Shown piece by piece: positions 18,766 to 26,018 of a stretch of DNA of 64,000 bases. Under the pieces are notes generated by a model. The model saw only the letters and a list, made by a program, of their open reading frames with translations, was not told the origin of the DNA and did no database searches. The DNA is taken from positions 10,273 through 74,272 of the forward strand of contig CATWQE010000008.1 in NCBI GenBank assembly GCA_958352855.1, written 5' to 3'. Both the position numbers and the translations under genes were made by a program. The stretch comes from an uncultured Bacillota bacterium. GTDB taxonomy: Bacteria; Bacillota; Clostridia; Lachnospirales; Lachnospiraceae. The stretch's first letter is position 1, and each line of letters opens with the position of its first letter.

Positions 18766-19356
18766 CTAATCCTGTTTTTCCTTCCGCAGCAAAACATTAA
18801 ACCAGCGGTCACTTTTGTCTGCTCTTACATCACTGGTCTTCCAAATGTCCAGCACTGTAATATTAGGAAATGCATCCAGGAGATGATTAAGCGCCTCTCT
18901 GTCATAGTCATAGAAATAACGACCATTATATTTGCCGTTGCGTTCCCCTTTCCGCACAGAAAAATACAGAATTCCATCATCCTTTAACGCTTTTAGAATC
19001 TTTCTCATGATTTCCTTCACTTCATCCGGGGGAAAATGCCCTAAAATGGCACAAGCCCAAATCCCATGAAATACATCATCAAATTCCATATCCTCTGCCC
19101 GCAAATGCAGAACTTCTTTCCCTGTATGAATGCTGGCCAGCTCACACATTTTCTCTGACCCATCCATAGCAGTTACAACACAGCCCTCCTCTTCCAGAAA
19201 CACTGTATCTCTGCCCGACCCACAGCCTAAATCAAGGACGTCTGCACTCTCAGGAAGCAGCTCTACAAAACGCGCAATCTGCTCCTCCATGCAAAAATCC
19301 ACAGTTTCTTCATAATAAGGTACTGCGTACCGGTCATAATAATCTATCGAGTCCAC
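18766..19356 (-). CDS. Class I SAM-dependent methyltransferase
   Basis: A 196-residue Rossmann-fold methyltransferase with the AdoMet motif I VLDLGCGSGRDTVFL (about 40-54), motif II VTAMDGSEKM with the acidic ribose-binding Asp (about 61), and the post-motif segment GIWACAILGHFPPDEV (about 93-108). The substrate is unknown; it resembles small UbiE/tellurite-resistance-type methyltransferases. The start is GTG 19356 with SD GGAGG 7 nt upstream. It stands 24 bp ahead of dnaE on the same strand, so it may be co-transcribed. Confidence 0.88.
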   Translation of the reverse strand: MDSIDYYDRYAVPYYEETVDFCMEEQIARFVELLPESADVLDLGCGSGRDTVFLEEEGCVVTAMDGSEKMCELASIHTGKEVLHLRAEDMEFDDVFHGIWACAILGHFPPDEVKEIMRKILKALKDDGILYFSVRKGERNGKYNGRYFYDYDREALNHLLDAFPNITVLDIWKTSDVRADKSDRWFNVLLRKEKQD

Positions 19357-19461
19357 TTATTTTCCTCCTTCTGGACAGTCAAATTCTTCATTATCAGTTA
19401 TACGACTGCACAGCGTGCAATCTTTAGGTATTATACCATACCCTTCTTACTTATAAAAGTA

Positions 19462-20301
19462 TCAGCGGGCATAAATTTTCCCATTTTTCATCTCAATTTT
19501 CTTTTCTTTTAACAAATGCCCTACTGCACGTTTAAAAGCATTTTTGCTAAGTCCGAATTCTCTCTGGATAATCTCCGGTGAAGCCTTATCATCAAAAGGC
19601 AGTTCCCCTTCAAATTCCTGAATGATTTCATAGACGCTTTCTGCATCTTCGTGAAGCTGGATATAAGCTTTTTTCTTTGCGCTCAGTGTCAGTTTTCCAT
19701 CTTCCCGCACTGCTGTTACACGACAGGTAAGCTCATCTCCCGGCTTATAATTTCCCTGGGCCTCCTGTCTTGGAATCAGTCCTGAATACTTCTCATCCAC
19801 AGCTACAAACACGCCGAAGTTATCACTGATTTCGTACACAAGACCTGTCACCGTATCTCCCTGCGCATAAGGAGAATCTGTCTGCAAATAATGATAGACC
19901 TTCATGGTTGCGCAAAGGCGGCTGCTTTTATCTATATACAAAGCCACCAGGATTTCTTCTCCTTCGTGAACTTTTTTTGTCTGCTCTTTATATGGAAGAA
20001 ACAAATCTTTTTCCAGTCCCCAGTCCAGAAATGCGCCGATCCTGCTCACCTGAGCTACCCGAAGCACTGCTGTCTCCCCTAAGAACAATTTAGGCTCTCT
20101 TGTAGTCGCAATTAAACGGTCCTGGGAGTCCTTATAAATAAATACGCTGAGCTTATCACCTTTTTTTGTTCCTTCCGGCACCTGTTTTCCCGGAAGCAGT
20201 ACGGTATCTTTTTCTCCCGCTGTTTCCTTCTCACCCAGATAAACCCCGAAGTCTACTACCTTTGCAACTGTCAGTTCCTGCTTTTTCCCTAATTCTATCA
20301 T
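19462..20301 (-). CDS. CvfB-family S1 RNA-binding protein
   Basis: A 279-residue protein with three S1-like OB folds (about 1-70, 71-140 and 145-215; GVYLGEKE, FLDWGLEKDLFLPYKEQ and GVFVAVDEKYSGLIPR mark them) and a C-terminal winged-helix domain (about 220-279; IQREFGLSKNAFKRAVGHLLKE). This is the CvfB/YitL architecture. CvfB affects virulence-gene mRNA levels in Staphylococcus (family knowledge). ATG 20301 has SD GGAG. It follows the thioesterase by 35 bp, so the two probably form an operon. Confidence 0.9.
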   Translation of the reverse strand: MIELGKKQELTVAKVVDFGVYLGEKETAGEKDTVLLPGKQVPEGTKKGDKLSVFIYKDSQDRLIATTREPKLFLGETAVLRVAQVSRIGAFLDWGLEKDLFLPYKEQTKKVHEGEEILVALYIDKSSRLCATMKVYHYLQTDSPYAQGDTVTGLVYEISDNFGVFVAVDEKYSGLIPRQEAQGNYKPGDELTCRVTAVREDGKLTLSAKKKAYIQLHEDAESVYEIIQEFEGELPFDDKASPEIIQREFGLSKNAFKRAVGHLLKEKKIEMKNGKIYAR

Positions 20302-20336
20302 ACGCTCTCCTCTGTCTTATCTTTCTTTCTGTTTTC

Positions 20337-21041
20337 TTATCTTAGTTCCACTACTGCAAATGTTTCTCCTGCCGGGCTGTCCAGAACCACAGTGTAAACA
20401 CCGTCCTGCTCATGGACTTTTGGCACAATTACGCTGTCAAGCACTGCCTGATTCTTATATTCTGCCCGCATTTCTTTTACTTCAAATCCCGCAGGCAAGT
20501 ATTCCATTGCCATAAGGATATACTGTCCATTGTTCACATGATGATTCGTGTCCAAATGATGAGATTTCACCTGAAAGGACGGATATTCCTGACACTCCTT
20601 TGGCACAGCAATTTTCCTTGGCGCATATTTCATATCTAGTTTTTCTTCCAGTTCATATGCCTGAATCTGTTTTTCATCTATATTGGTGGGATGTCCGGTA
20701 CGCAAATCCAGGTATGTCCACAATGTATTGGCATATGCAATTCTGTTTCCATCTTTATCTTCCATGGTAAAATTTCTTTTTCCCATAAAATGCCGGAATT
20801 CATAAGGCCAGGTAGAAATTTTTATTTCCTCACAAAGTTCAGGATACCGCTCTACCACAATCTGCCATGCCGAAAGTACCCATACCTGCTGCTTGTCTGC
20901 CAGAAATTCCATTCCCACTCCTGCTGATTCTGAGTGAAAGGTGCTGCAGTCCTGGAAGTAATTAATAATACTGTTCAAAGTCAGTTTCTTATCTTCCCCT
21001 ATTTCGCTGTATCGTACCCTGCTGTCAAAAGAATATTTCAT
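20337..21041 (-). CDS. Acyl-ACP thioesterase (FatA/FatB type)
   Basis: Hydrolyses acyl-ACP to free fatty acid, setting chain length. The 234-residue protein contains two hot-dog folds: the first about 5-125 (RYSEIGEDKKLTLNSIINYFQD; YPELCEEIKISTWPYEF), the second about 150-234. The catalytic region of the family, NxHxN...C/E, appears as HHLDTNHHVNNGQYI (about 160-174). ATG 21041 has SD GGAGGG. The neighbour cvfB gives no functional hint. Confidence 0.92.
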   Translation of the reverse strand: MKYSFDSRVRYSEIGEDKKLTLNSIINYFQDCSTFHSESAGVGMEFLADKQQVWVLSAWQIVVERYPELCEEIKISTWPYEFRHFMGKRNFTMEDKDGNRIAYANTLWTYLDLRTGHPTNIDEKQIQAYELEEKLDMKYAPRKIAVPKECQEYPSFQVKSHHLDTNHHVNNGQYILMAMEYLPAGFEVKEMRAEYKNQAVLDSVIVPKVHEQDGVYTVVLDSPAGETFAVVELR

Positions 21042-21091
21042 GTCTCTATCCCTCCATAATTACCGGAAATGAAATTTTCTATAAAGTAAAA

Positions 21092-21118
21092 ATATCCCAG
21101 ACATTCTGTCTGGGATAT
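21092..21118 (-). terminator. Terminator of tRNA-Gln
   Basis: Perfect 12-bp stem ATATCCCAGACA/TGTCTGGGATAT with a 3-nt loop, followed by TTTTT on the minus strand, 7 bp after the tRNA. Confidence 0.85.
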
Positions 21119-21124
21119 AAGTAG

Positions 21125-21196
21125 CTGGGCTACAAGGATTCGAACCTTGAGATGACGGAGTCAGAGTCCGTTGCCTTACCGTTTGGCGATAGCCCA
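21125..21196 (-). tRNA. tRNA-Gln (anticodon CUG)
   Basis: The minus strand folds as a complete tRNA: acceptor stem TGGGCTA/TAGCCCA with G73; a D arm with AACGGTAAGGC; anticodon stem ACGGA/TCCGT enclosing loop CTCTGAC, anticodon CTG; and a T arm CAAGG-TTCGAAT-CCTTG. CCA is not encoded. U1-A72 is the usual acceptor pair of glutamine tRNAs. It has its own promoter and terminator, i.e. a single-gene unit. Confidence 0.95.
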
Positions 21197-21205
21197 ATGT
21201 TTTTC

Positions 21206-21222
21206 TGTTGTGTCTCACAACA
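21206..21222. repeat. Perfect hairpin in the tRNA leader
   Basis: TGTTGTG-TCT-CACAACA, 7-bp stem with a 3-nt loop, between the tRNA promoter and the mature 5' end. It may help 5' processing; the role is a guess. Confidence 0.4.
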
Positions 21223-21228
21223 AAATGT

Positions 21229-21257
21229 ATTATATAGCATCCTTTTCAAAAATGCAA
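21229..21257 (-). promoter_or_regulatory. Sigma-A promoter of tRNA-Gln
   Basis: Minus-strand -35 TTGCAT and -10 TATAAT with a 17-bp spacer, 33 bp upstream of the tRNA. Confidence 0.7.
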
Positions 21258-21339
21258 GTACTTTTTTAAATTTTTTTCAAAAAATTTTGCAAGATTCTTT
21301 CAGGCAGATTTTGGTAAGAATTTTTTTTGGGCTGGCAGG

Positions 21340-21502
21340 AGGTGGTAGGGGCAAAAAAGACTTTACATGAGGTCTTTTGCCCTGATAAGGGGGCAAAAAT
21401 AGAAAAAAGCAAAAGATTTTACCCCATAAAATTAAAAATCGAAGCAAAACTGGGGCAATATCACACAACACACAGGCATTTTTGCCCCACCATGGGGCAA
21501 AA
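21340..21502. repeat. Cluster of GGGGCAAAA motifs with a perfect hairpin in a 423-bp non-coding gap
   Basis: The gap 21197-21619 between the divergent tRNA and the M15 peptidase has no credible gene. It holds GGGGCAAAA in direct orientation at 21348 and 21390, a related GGGGCAA at 21452, an inverted TTTTGCCC at 21375, and a perfect 10-bp-stem hairpin TTTTGCCCCA-CCA-TGGGGCAAAA at 21480-21502. Because both flanking genes point away from it, a simple terminator is not expected here. It could be a regulatory array, a small RNA ending in a hairpin, or a dispersed repeat. Confidence 0.5.
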
Positions 21503-21619
21503 CCAGGCTACATAAAGGCTTCTTATCCCCATAAACTTCATTTCCTGACTGACACTGGACAATAAACAGCTCTCCCCTGCATATACTAATACCCACTACA
21601 AAAAGGCAGGTGTCTCCTT

Positions 21620-22177
21620 ATGACTTCCTATACTATTCTTATTAACCGTAGTCATCCTCTTCCCACAGATTTTCTTCCTGATTTCCTCACAGAGCCGGCA
21701 ATCCCTTTTTCTGCCCCGCCCAATGACCAGAAGCGCTTATTGCAAAAAGAAGCCGCCCAGGCAGTAACGCTCCTTTTCCACCAGGCTGCGTCTCAAGGTA
21801 TCGGATTAGTAGGAATCTCCGGGTACCGTTCTTATTCCCGTCAGAAAGAGCTGTACGAAAATGCGGTTCAAAAAGGCAGCGCTGCTGTCGCGCCTCCCGG
21901 AGCCAGCGAACACCAGTCCGGCCTTGCCCTGGATGTTTCCTGCGCTGCCGTTGGTTTAGAATTAGAAAACACCTTTGCAGATACTAAAGAAGGCAAATGG
22001 CTTGCAAAGCATGCTCCTCTCTATGGCTTTATCCTGCGCTATCCAAAGGATAAAGAATACATTACAGGCTACCCCTGGGAGCCCTGGCACATCCGGTATG
22101 TGGGAAAAAGCCTTTCCCTGTACTGCTCCCTTACAAATTTAACCTTAGAAGAATATTACAGCCAACTAAAACATTGA
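21620..22177 (+). CDS. M15-family D-alanyl-D-alanine carboxypeptidase (VanY-like)
   Basis: Zinc peptidase that trims the terminal D-Ala from peptidoglycan stem peptides. The 185-residue product has the M15B pattern GISGYRSYSRQKELY (about 72), PGASEHQSGLALDVS with the SxHxxGxAxD zinc-binding motif (about 94-108) and EPWHIRYV with the ExxH ligand/base pair (about 154). Unusually, no signal peptide or membrane anchor precedes the domain; the N-terminus MTSYTILINRSHPLP starts straight into the fold. ATG 21620 has an AGGTG SD, and no better upstream start is seen. It may be cytoplasmic or non-classically exported. Confidence 0.9.
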   Translation: MTSYTILINRSHPLPTDFLPDFLTEPAIPFSAPPNDQKRLLQKEAAQAVTLLFHQAASQGIGLVGISGYRSYSRQKELYENAVQKGSAAVAPPGASEHQSGLALDVSCAAVGLELENTFADTKEGKWLAKHAPLYGFILRYPKDKEYITGYPWEPWHIRYVGKSLSLYCSLTNLTLEEYYSQLKH

Positions 22178-22201
22178 TTTTTCTCTCACAAATGCTATAA
22201 T
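22174..22201 (+). promoter_or_regulatory. Sigma-A promoter of pncB
   Basis: -35 TTGATT overlaps the M15 gene stop codon; -10 TATAAT follows after a 16-bp spacer, about 52 bp upstream of the pncB start. Confidence 0.6.
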
Positions 22202-22252
22202 GTTTCTAACTTATGGTTATTACAAAACCAATGAAAAAGGAGAGCTACGCGT

Positions 22253-23716
22253 ATGAGAGCTTTAAATTTAACATTATTAACAGATTTATATGAACTTACC
22301 ATGATGCAGGGCTACTTCAAAAACCCTACAGACCAGGTCGTTGTTTTCGATGCCTTTTACCGCAAAAATCCCTGCGACGGAGGATATGCCATTGCAGCCG
22401 GCCTAGATCAGATTATCGAATATGTGCGCCATCTGCACTTTGCACCGGATGACATTGATTATTTAAGAAGTCTGAATATCTTTGATGCAGATTTTCTGGA
22501 ATATTTAAGAGGTTTTCACTTCACAGGAGATATCTACGCTGTACCGGAAGGCACTGTGGTATTTCCAAGAGAGCCTCTTTTGAAGGTAATCGCTCCTGTT
22601 ATGGAAGCCCAGTTAGTAGAAACTACGATTCTGAATCTTTTGAACCACCAGAGCCTCATTGCCACCAAAGCTTCCAGGGTTGTTTACGCTGCAAAAGGTG
22701 ACGGTATTATGGAATTTGGTCTGCGCCGCGCCCAGGGTCCTGACGCCGGACTTTATGGTGCAAGAGCCGCTATGATTGGCGGATGCATCGGAACCTCTAA
22801 TGTTCTCACTGGTCAGATGTTCCAGGTACCGGTAAAAGGAACTCATGCTCACAGTTGGATTATGAGCTTTCCAGACGAATATACTGCATTTAAAACCTAT
22901 GCAGAGCTTTATCCAAATGCCTGCATTCTCCTGGTAGACACTTATGATGTACTGAACTCCGGTGTTCCAAACGCTATCCGCGTGTTCCAGGAAATGAAAG
23001 CAGCCGGACATGAGATGAAAGGATATGGAATCCGCATTGACAGCGGTGACCTGGCTTATCTTTCTAAACAGGCTTATAAGATGCTGGATGAAGCCGGATT
23101 TGGCGATGCCATTATTTCTGCCTCCAGTGACCTGGATGAATACCTCATTGAAAGCCTGAAATCCCAGGGCGCCAAGATTAACTCCTGGGGCGTAGGTACA
23201 AACCTGATTACCTGCCAGGACAATCCTGCATTTGGCGGCGTTTACAAACTGGCTGCCATTAAAAACGCAGAAGACGAAGATTTTGTACCAAAAATCAAGC
23301 TCTCCGAAAACGTAGAAAAGGTTACAAATCCAGGAAATAAAACCATTTACCGTATTTACGACAAGAAAACCGGTAAAATCCGCGCAGATTTAATCTGCCT
23401 TGCAAACGAAACCTTTGACCCGAAAGAAGATATGATTATCTTTGACCCCATGGCAACCTGGAAAAAGACAAAAATCGCAGGTGGCTCCTACACCTTACGG
23501 GAACTTCTGGTTCCTGTATTCCAGAAGGGCGAATGTGTATACACCTCTCCTTCTGTTATGGAAATCAGAGATATCTGCCAGAAAGAATTAAATACCCTCT
23601 GGGATGAAACAAGACGTTTTGCAAACCCACAGGAAGTGTATGTAGATTTATCCGATAAATTATTTAAGATTAAGTCTGATTTATTAGAGCAGATGGGACA
23701 GGCATCCATCCAGTAA
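22253..23716 (+). CDS. pncB: Nicotinate phosphoribosyltransferase
   Basis: NAD salvage: nicotinate + PRPP (+ATP) to nicotinate mononucleotide. The 487-residue product begins LTLLTDLYELTMMQGYFKN, typical of the Gram-positive form. It has EFGLRRAQGPDAGLYGARAA (about 161-180) with the family EFGxRRAxG motif, GTHAHSWIMSF (about 197), the PRPP-site stretch IRIDSGDLAYLSKQA (about 260), GVGTNLITC (about 314) and a C-terminal extension. ATG 22253 has SD AAAGGAG 9-10 nt upstream. Own promoter and strong terminator. Confidence 0.96.
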   Translation: MRALNLTLLTDLYELTMMQGYFKNPTDQVVVFDAFYRKNPCDGGYAIAAGLDQIIEYVRHLHFAPDDIDYLRSLNIFDADFLEYLRGFHFTGDIYAVPEGTVVFPREPLLKVIAPVMEAQLVETTILNLLNHQSLIATKASRVVYAAKGDGIMEFGLRRAQGPDAGLYGARAAMIGGCIGTSNVLTGQMFQVPVKGTHAHSWIMSFPDEYTAFKTYAELYPNACILLVDTYDVLNSGVPNAIRVFQEMKAAGHEMKGYGIRIDSGDLAYLSKQAYKMLDEAGFGDAIISASSDLDEYLIESLKSQGAKINSWGVGTNLITCQDNPAFGGVYKLAAIKNAEDEDFVPKIKLSENVEKVTNPGNKTIYRIYDKKTGKIRADLICLANETFDPKEDMIIFDPMATWKKTKIAGGSYTLRELLVPVFQKGECVYTSPSVMEIRDICQKELNTLWDETRRFANPQEVYVDLSDKLFKIKSDLLEQMGQASIQ

Positions 23717-23747
23717 ACACTTAAAGTACTCAACACACATGCCAGAA

Positions 23748-23813
23748 GGCGGCACAAAACAGAGGCTGGCTCATGCATAAAGCAAGCCCACTGTTTTGTA
23801 CCGCCCTTTTTCC
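23748..23813 (+). terminator. Terminator of pncB
   Basis: Long stem with GGCGG and ACAAAACAG (23748-23762) pairing with CTGTTTTGT and CCGCC (23791-23805), then CTTTTTCC. It lies between convergent pncB and spoVT. Confidence 0.75.
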
Positions 23814-23819
23814 TGCTCT

Positions 23820-24362
23820 CTACTGCTCCATCTGCCGCCCAAGAAAGCCGGCTGCTGCCTGAGCCAGTTTCTGCTCTGTTTCACCAAATGTTCTGCCTCC
23901 TGCTTTTTCCAGAATCAGAACACTTCCCACTGCATCTCCTGCGCAGGTGATGGTATCAATCACCTGGGAACTATATTCCAGCTTATCTTCTTCCACAATT
24001 TTCACAAATTTCTTTTCTGTGATACAGACATTTTTCCTGTCCGCAATCATGCCCTCCAGCTCACTGTGGATTCTTCTGTCCACAAACTCCCTGGCGCCGC
24101 TTCCTGCTGCAGCTATAATCTGGTCTCTGTCTGTGATACAGGCAATACACCCAGCCGCCTGAGCCAATGCCTCCGCATATTCTTTGGCAAAGGTACTCAG
24201 CTCTCCTATAGGAGAATATTTTTTCAAAATAATCTCGCCCTCTCTGTCTGTAAAAATTTCCAGCGGGTCGCTCTCCCTGATTCGCAGGGTTCTTCTGATT
24301 TCCTTTGGAATCACCACACGCCCCAAATCATCAATACGCCTTACAATCCCTGTTGCTTTCAT
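23820..24362 (-). CDS. spoVT: Stage V sporulation protein T (AbrB/SpoVT regulator)
   Basis: Forespore transcription factor that tunes sigma-G genes. The 180-residue product has the N-terminal swapped-hairpin SpoVT_AbrB domain (about 1-50; TGIVRRIDDLGRVVIPKEIR, then ESDPLEIFTDREGEIILKKY) and a C-terminal GAF domain (about 56-178; AAGCIACITDRDQIIAAAG). ATG 24362 is chosen because the AbrB domain begins immediately and an SD GGAGGG lies 9 nt upstream; the open frame extends 11 codons further but without SD. Its SD, start codon and first two codons lie within the left copy of a 66-bp repeat. Confidence 0.94.
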   Translation of the reverse strand: MKATGIVRRIDDLGRVVIPKEIRRTLRIRESDPLEIFTDREGEIILKKYSPIGELSTFAKEYAEALAQAAGCIACITDRDQIIAAAGSGAREFVDRRIHSELEGMIADRKNVCITEKKFVKIVEEDKLEYSSQVIDTITCAGDAVGSVLILEKAGGRTFGETEQKLAQAAAGFLGRQMEQ

Positions 24363-24420
24363 ATAAAAAATCCCTCCATCTACTACGATTTCCATTTCTG
24401 GAAATAGTATCTGTAGATGA
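24355..24420. repeat. 66-bp direct repeat, copy 1 (terminator plus spoVT leader)
   Basis: Identical over 66 bp to 25937-26002. On the minus strand it holds a hairpin (CATCTAC...GTAGATG with inner TATTTCCA/TGGAAATC), the SD GGAGGG, a TTTTTT run and ATGAAAGC, the start of spoVT. In this copy it also acts as the downstream hairpin of the ATPase gene. Confidence 0.95.
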
Positions 24421-24460
24421 AGAGTTTTTATACGCTTACTTCAATATAATTTTTCACTTA

Positions 24461-25819
24461 TTAAAGCAACATTGCCATATATGGTGGGATACACACAATG
24501 CCATCCTTTACCATCAGATTTCTTGGATGAATAATATAACATTCTCCAATTCTGTTCCTGAATTTTTCTTTAAATCTTGTTAAAGACGTTGTAGTATACT
24601 TAGCCCCTGATTTTACTTCAACTGGATAAATTTTATATTTTAATTTGCTGTTATTTGAAAGAAGAAAATCTATTTCAATATCATTTCTGTGTTTCTCATC
24701 ATTATAGTGTGTATAAAAATACAGTTTATGTCCATTTGCCGTCAGCATCTGTGCAATCACATTTTCGTATAACATTCCTTCGTTCATCGAAAGCCTTCCT
24801 GACAAGATTTGTTTGTATACTTCGTCTTCCAGCAGCTCATTCTCATCAAACGCATGACTCACCAATAAGCCAGTATCTCCCATATAGCATTTTACATAAG
24901 TTCTTACTTCATTTATGGACAAGCCTATATTAGGATCGTTACATAAAAAACATTCATTGGATATCATGGAATCTGCCAGCCAAAAGAAGGTTTCTTCATA
25001 CTGTTCCCCATAAGACCCTTCCTGTATTTTTTTAAAAATCACTCTTTTTTCGTGTTGTGAAAGCAAGCCCGGAATCTGATCAAATATAGCCAATACCTTA
25101 CTTCTGTACTGGGCATTTATTTTCATAATATCTTCCCTGTACAGTTTCAGGATATCCCTCTTTTCTTTGTCGGCTGCCGAAAAATCCTTATGATTATCTA
25201 CAAAAAGAAGAACTGGTTTCGGCATTCCGCCAACCAGCATATACTGTTTAAACAGAAGCATTGCTTTATTATGCAATCCTCTATCCATAGGTATTTTCTT
25301 ATCGAAACAGTTTTTAATACATTCTAAAAGTATGTCTTCCCCTAATGCCCACGCAAATTCTTCAAAATCCAACGGATACATATTCAAGTGACGTTCTTCG
25401 GAAGGTATTACAATCTCTTTCACATTTTCTTTTATTGAAATCAGAGATCCCGTTTCCATATAGTCATATCTTCCATCTGCCACAAGATATTTAATTGCCG
25501 CTCTTGCCTGGGGATACATCTGTACTTCATCAAAAATAATGACCGCATCTCTTCGCTTCAATTTTTTTCCAAAATGCGCCTGAAGCATCATAAAAAACGT
25601 ATCCAGATCATTTAAATAGCTTGCAAAATACTGTTCTACCTCTTTATCCTTTTTAGCAAAATCAATCAAAATATAATTGTCATATTCATTTTTAGCAAAT
25701 TCTTCACAAATTGTGGACTTCCCGATACGTCTTGCTCCTTCAATCAAAATAGCTTTACTTCCGTTTGCTTCCTCTTTCCATTCAAGCAATTTCGAATATA
25801 TCTTTCTTTTTAATACCAT
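24461..25819 (-). CDS. AAA-family ATPase with C-terminal DUF4143-type domain
   Basis: A 452-residue soluble protein with Walker A GARRIGKST (about 28-36), Walker B AVIIFDEVQMYPQ (about 92-104), a sensor-like segment YDYMETGSL, a helical middle and a C-terminal PD-(D/E)XK-like part with EIDFLLSNN and YPVEVKSG (about 392-414). This ExeA/DUF4143 type is widespread as scattered copies in anaerobes and archaea, and its function is unknown. ATG 25819 has SD GGAGGGG; an ATG at 25840 lacks one. The gene sits alone between two exact 66-bp direct repeats, and its upstream region carries four GCGTATAAT repeats. Both point to a recent insertion. Confidence 0.9.
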   Translation of the reverse strand: MVLKRKIYSKLLEWKEEANGSKAILIEGARRIGKSTICEEFAKNEYDNYILIDFAKKDKEVEQYFASYLNDLDTFFMMLQAHFGKKLKRRDAVIIFDEVQMYPQARAAIKYLVADGRYDYMETGSLISIKENVKEIVIPSEERHLNMYPLDFEEFAWALGEDILLECIKNCFDKKIPMDRGLHNKAMLLFKQYMLVGGMPKPVLLFVDNHKDFSAADKEKRDILKLYREDIMKINAQYRSKVLAIFDQIPGLLSQHEKRVIFKKIQEGSYGEQYEETFFWLADSMISNECFLCNDPNIGLSINEVRTYVKCYMGDTGLLVSHAFDENELLEDEVYKQILSGRLSMNEGMLYENVIAQMLTANGHKLYFYTHYNDEKHRNDIEIDFLLSNNSKLKYKIYPVEVKSGAKYTTTSLTRFKEKFRNRIGECYIIHPRNLMVKDGIVCIPPYMAMLL

Positions 25820-25827
25820 AGCCCCTC

Positions 25828-25936
25828 CAATTATACGCATATGTATTATTCTTATATATTTTGATTATACGCAATATTTTATCATCTATTTTGATTATAC
25901 GCAAGTTTAAATGTATTTCATTCTATGATTATACGC
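25828..25936 (-). repeat. Four tandem GCGTATAAT repeats upstream of the ATPase gene
   Basis: On the minus strand GCGTATAAT occurs at 25928-25936, 25894-25902, 25864-25872 and 25830-25838, i.e. every 34, 30 and 34 bp, all in one orientation; three are followed by C and two by CAAAATA. Each contains a -10-like TATAAT. The last overlaps the ATPase leader just before its SD. The region is otherwise very AT-rich. Iterons, tandem promoter -10 elements or protein-binding sites are possible readings. Confidence 0.8.
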
Positions 25937-26002
25937 GCTTTCATATAAAAAATCCCTCCATCTACTACGATTTCCATTTCTGGAAATAGTATCTGTAGAT
26001 GA
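25937..26002. repeat. 66-bp direct repeat, copy 2 (terminator of the HAD gene)
   Basis: Exact copy of 24355-24420. Here AAAAATCC just after the HAD stop codon pairs with GGATTTTT at the far end, extending the hairpin into a full terminator on the minus strand. The copy ends with ATGAAAGC, a useless remnant of the spoVT start, which shows that the duplicated segment came from the HAD-spoVT junction. Confidence 0.95.
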
Positions 26003-26018
26003 AAGGATTTTTATGCTT

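Noticed and set aside
25828..25936. CRISPR-like array from the four GCGTATAAT repeats
   Set aside because: Only 9-14 bp are shared, spacing is 30-34 bp in total, and no cas gene is in the window. Iteron or promoter-type repeats fit better.
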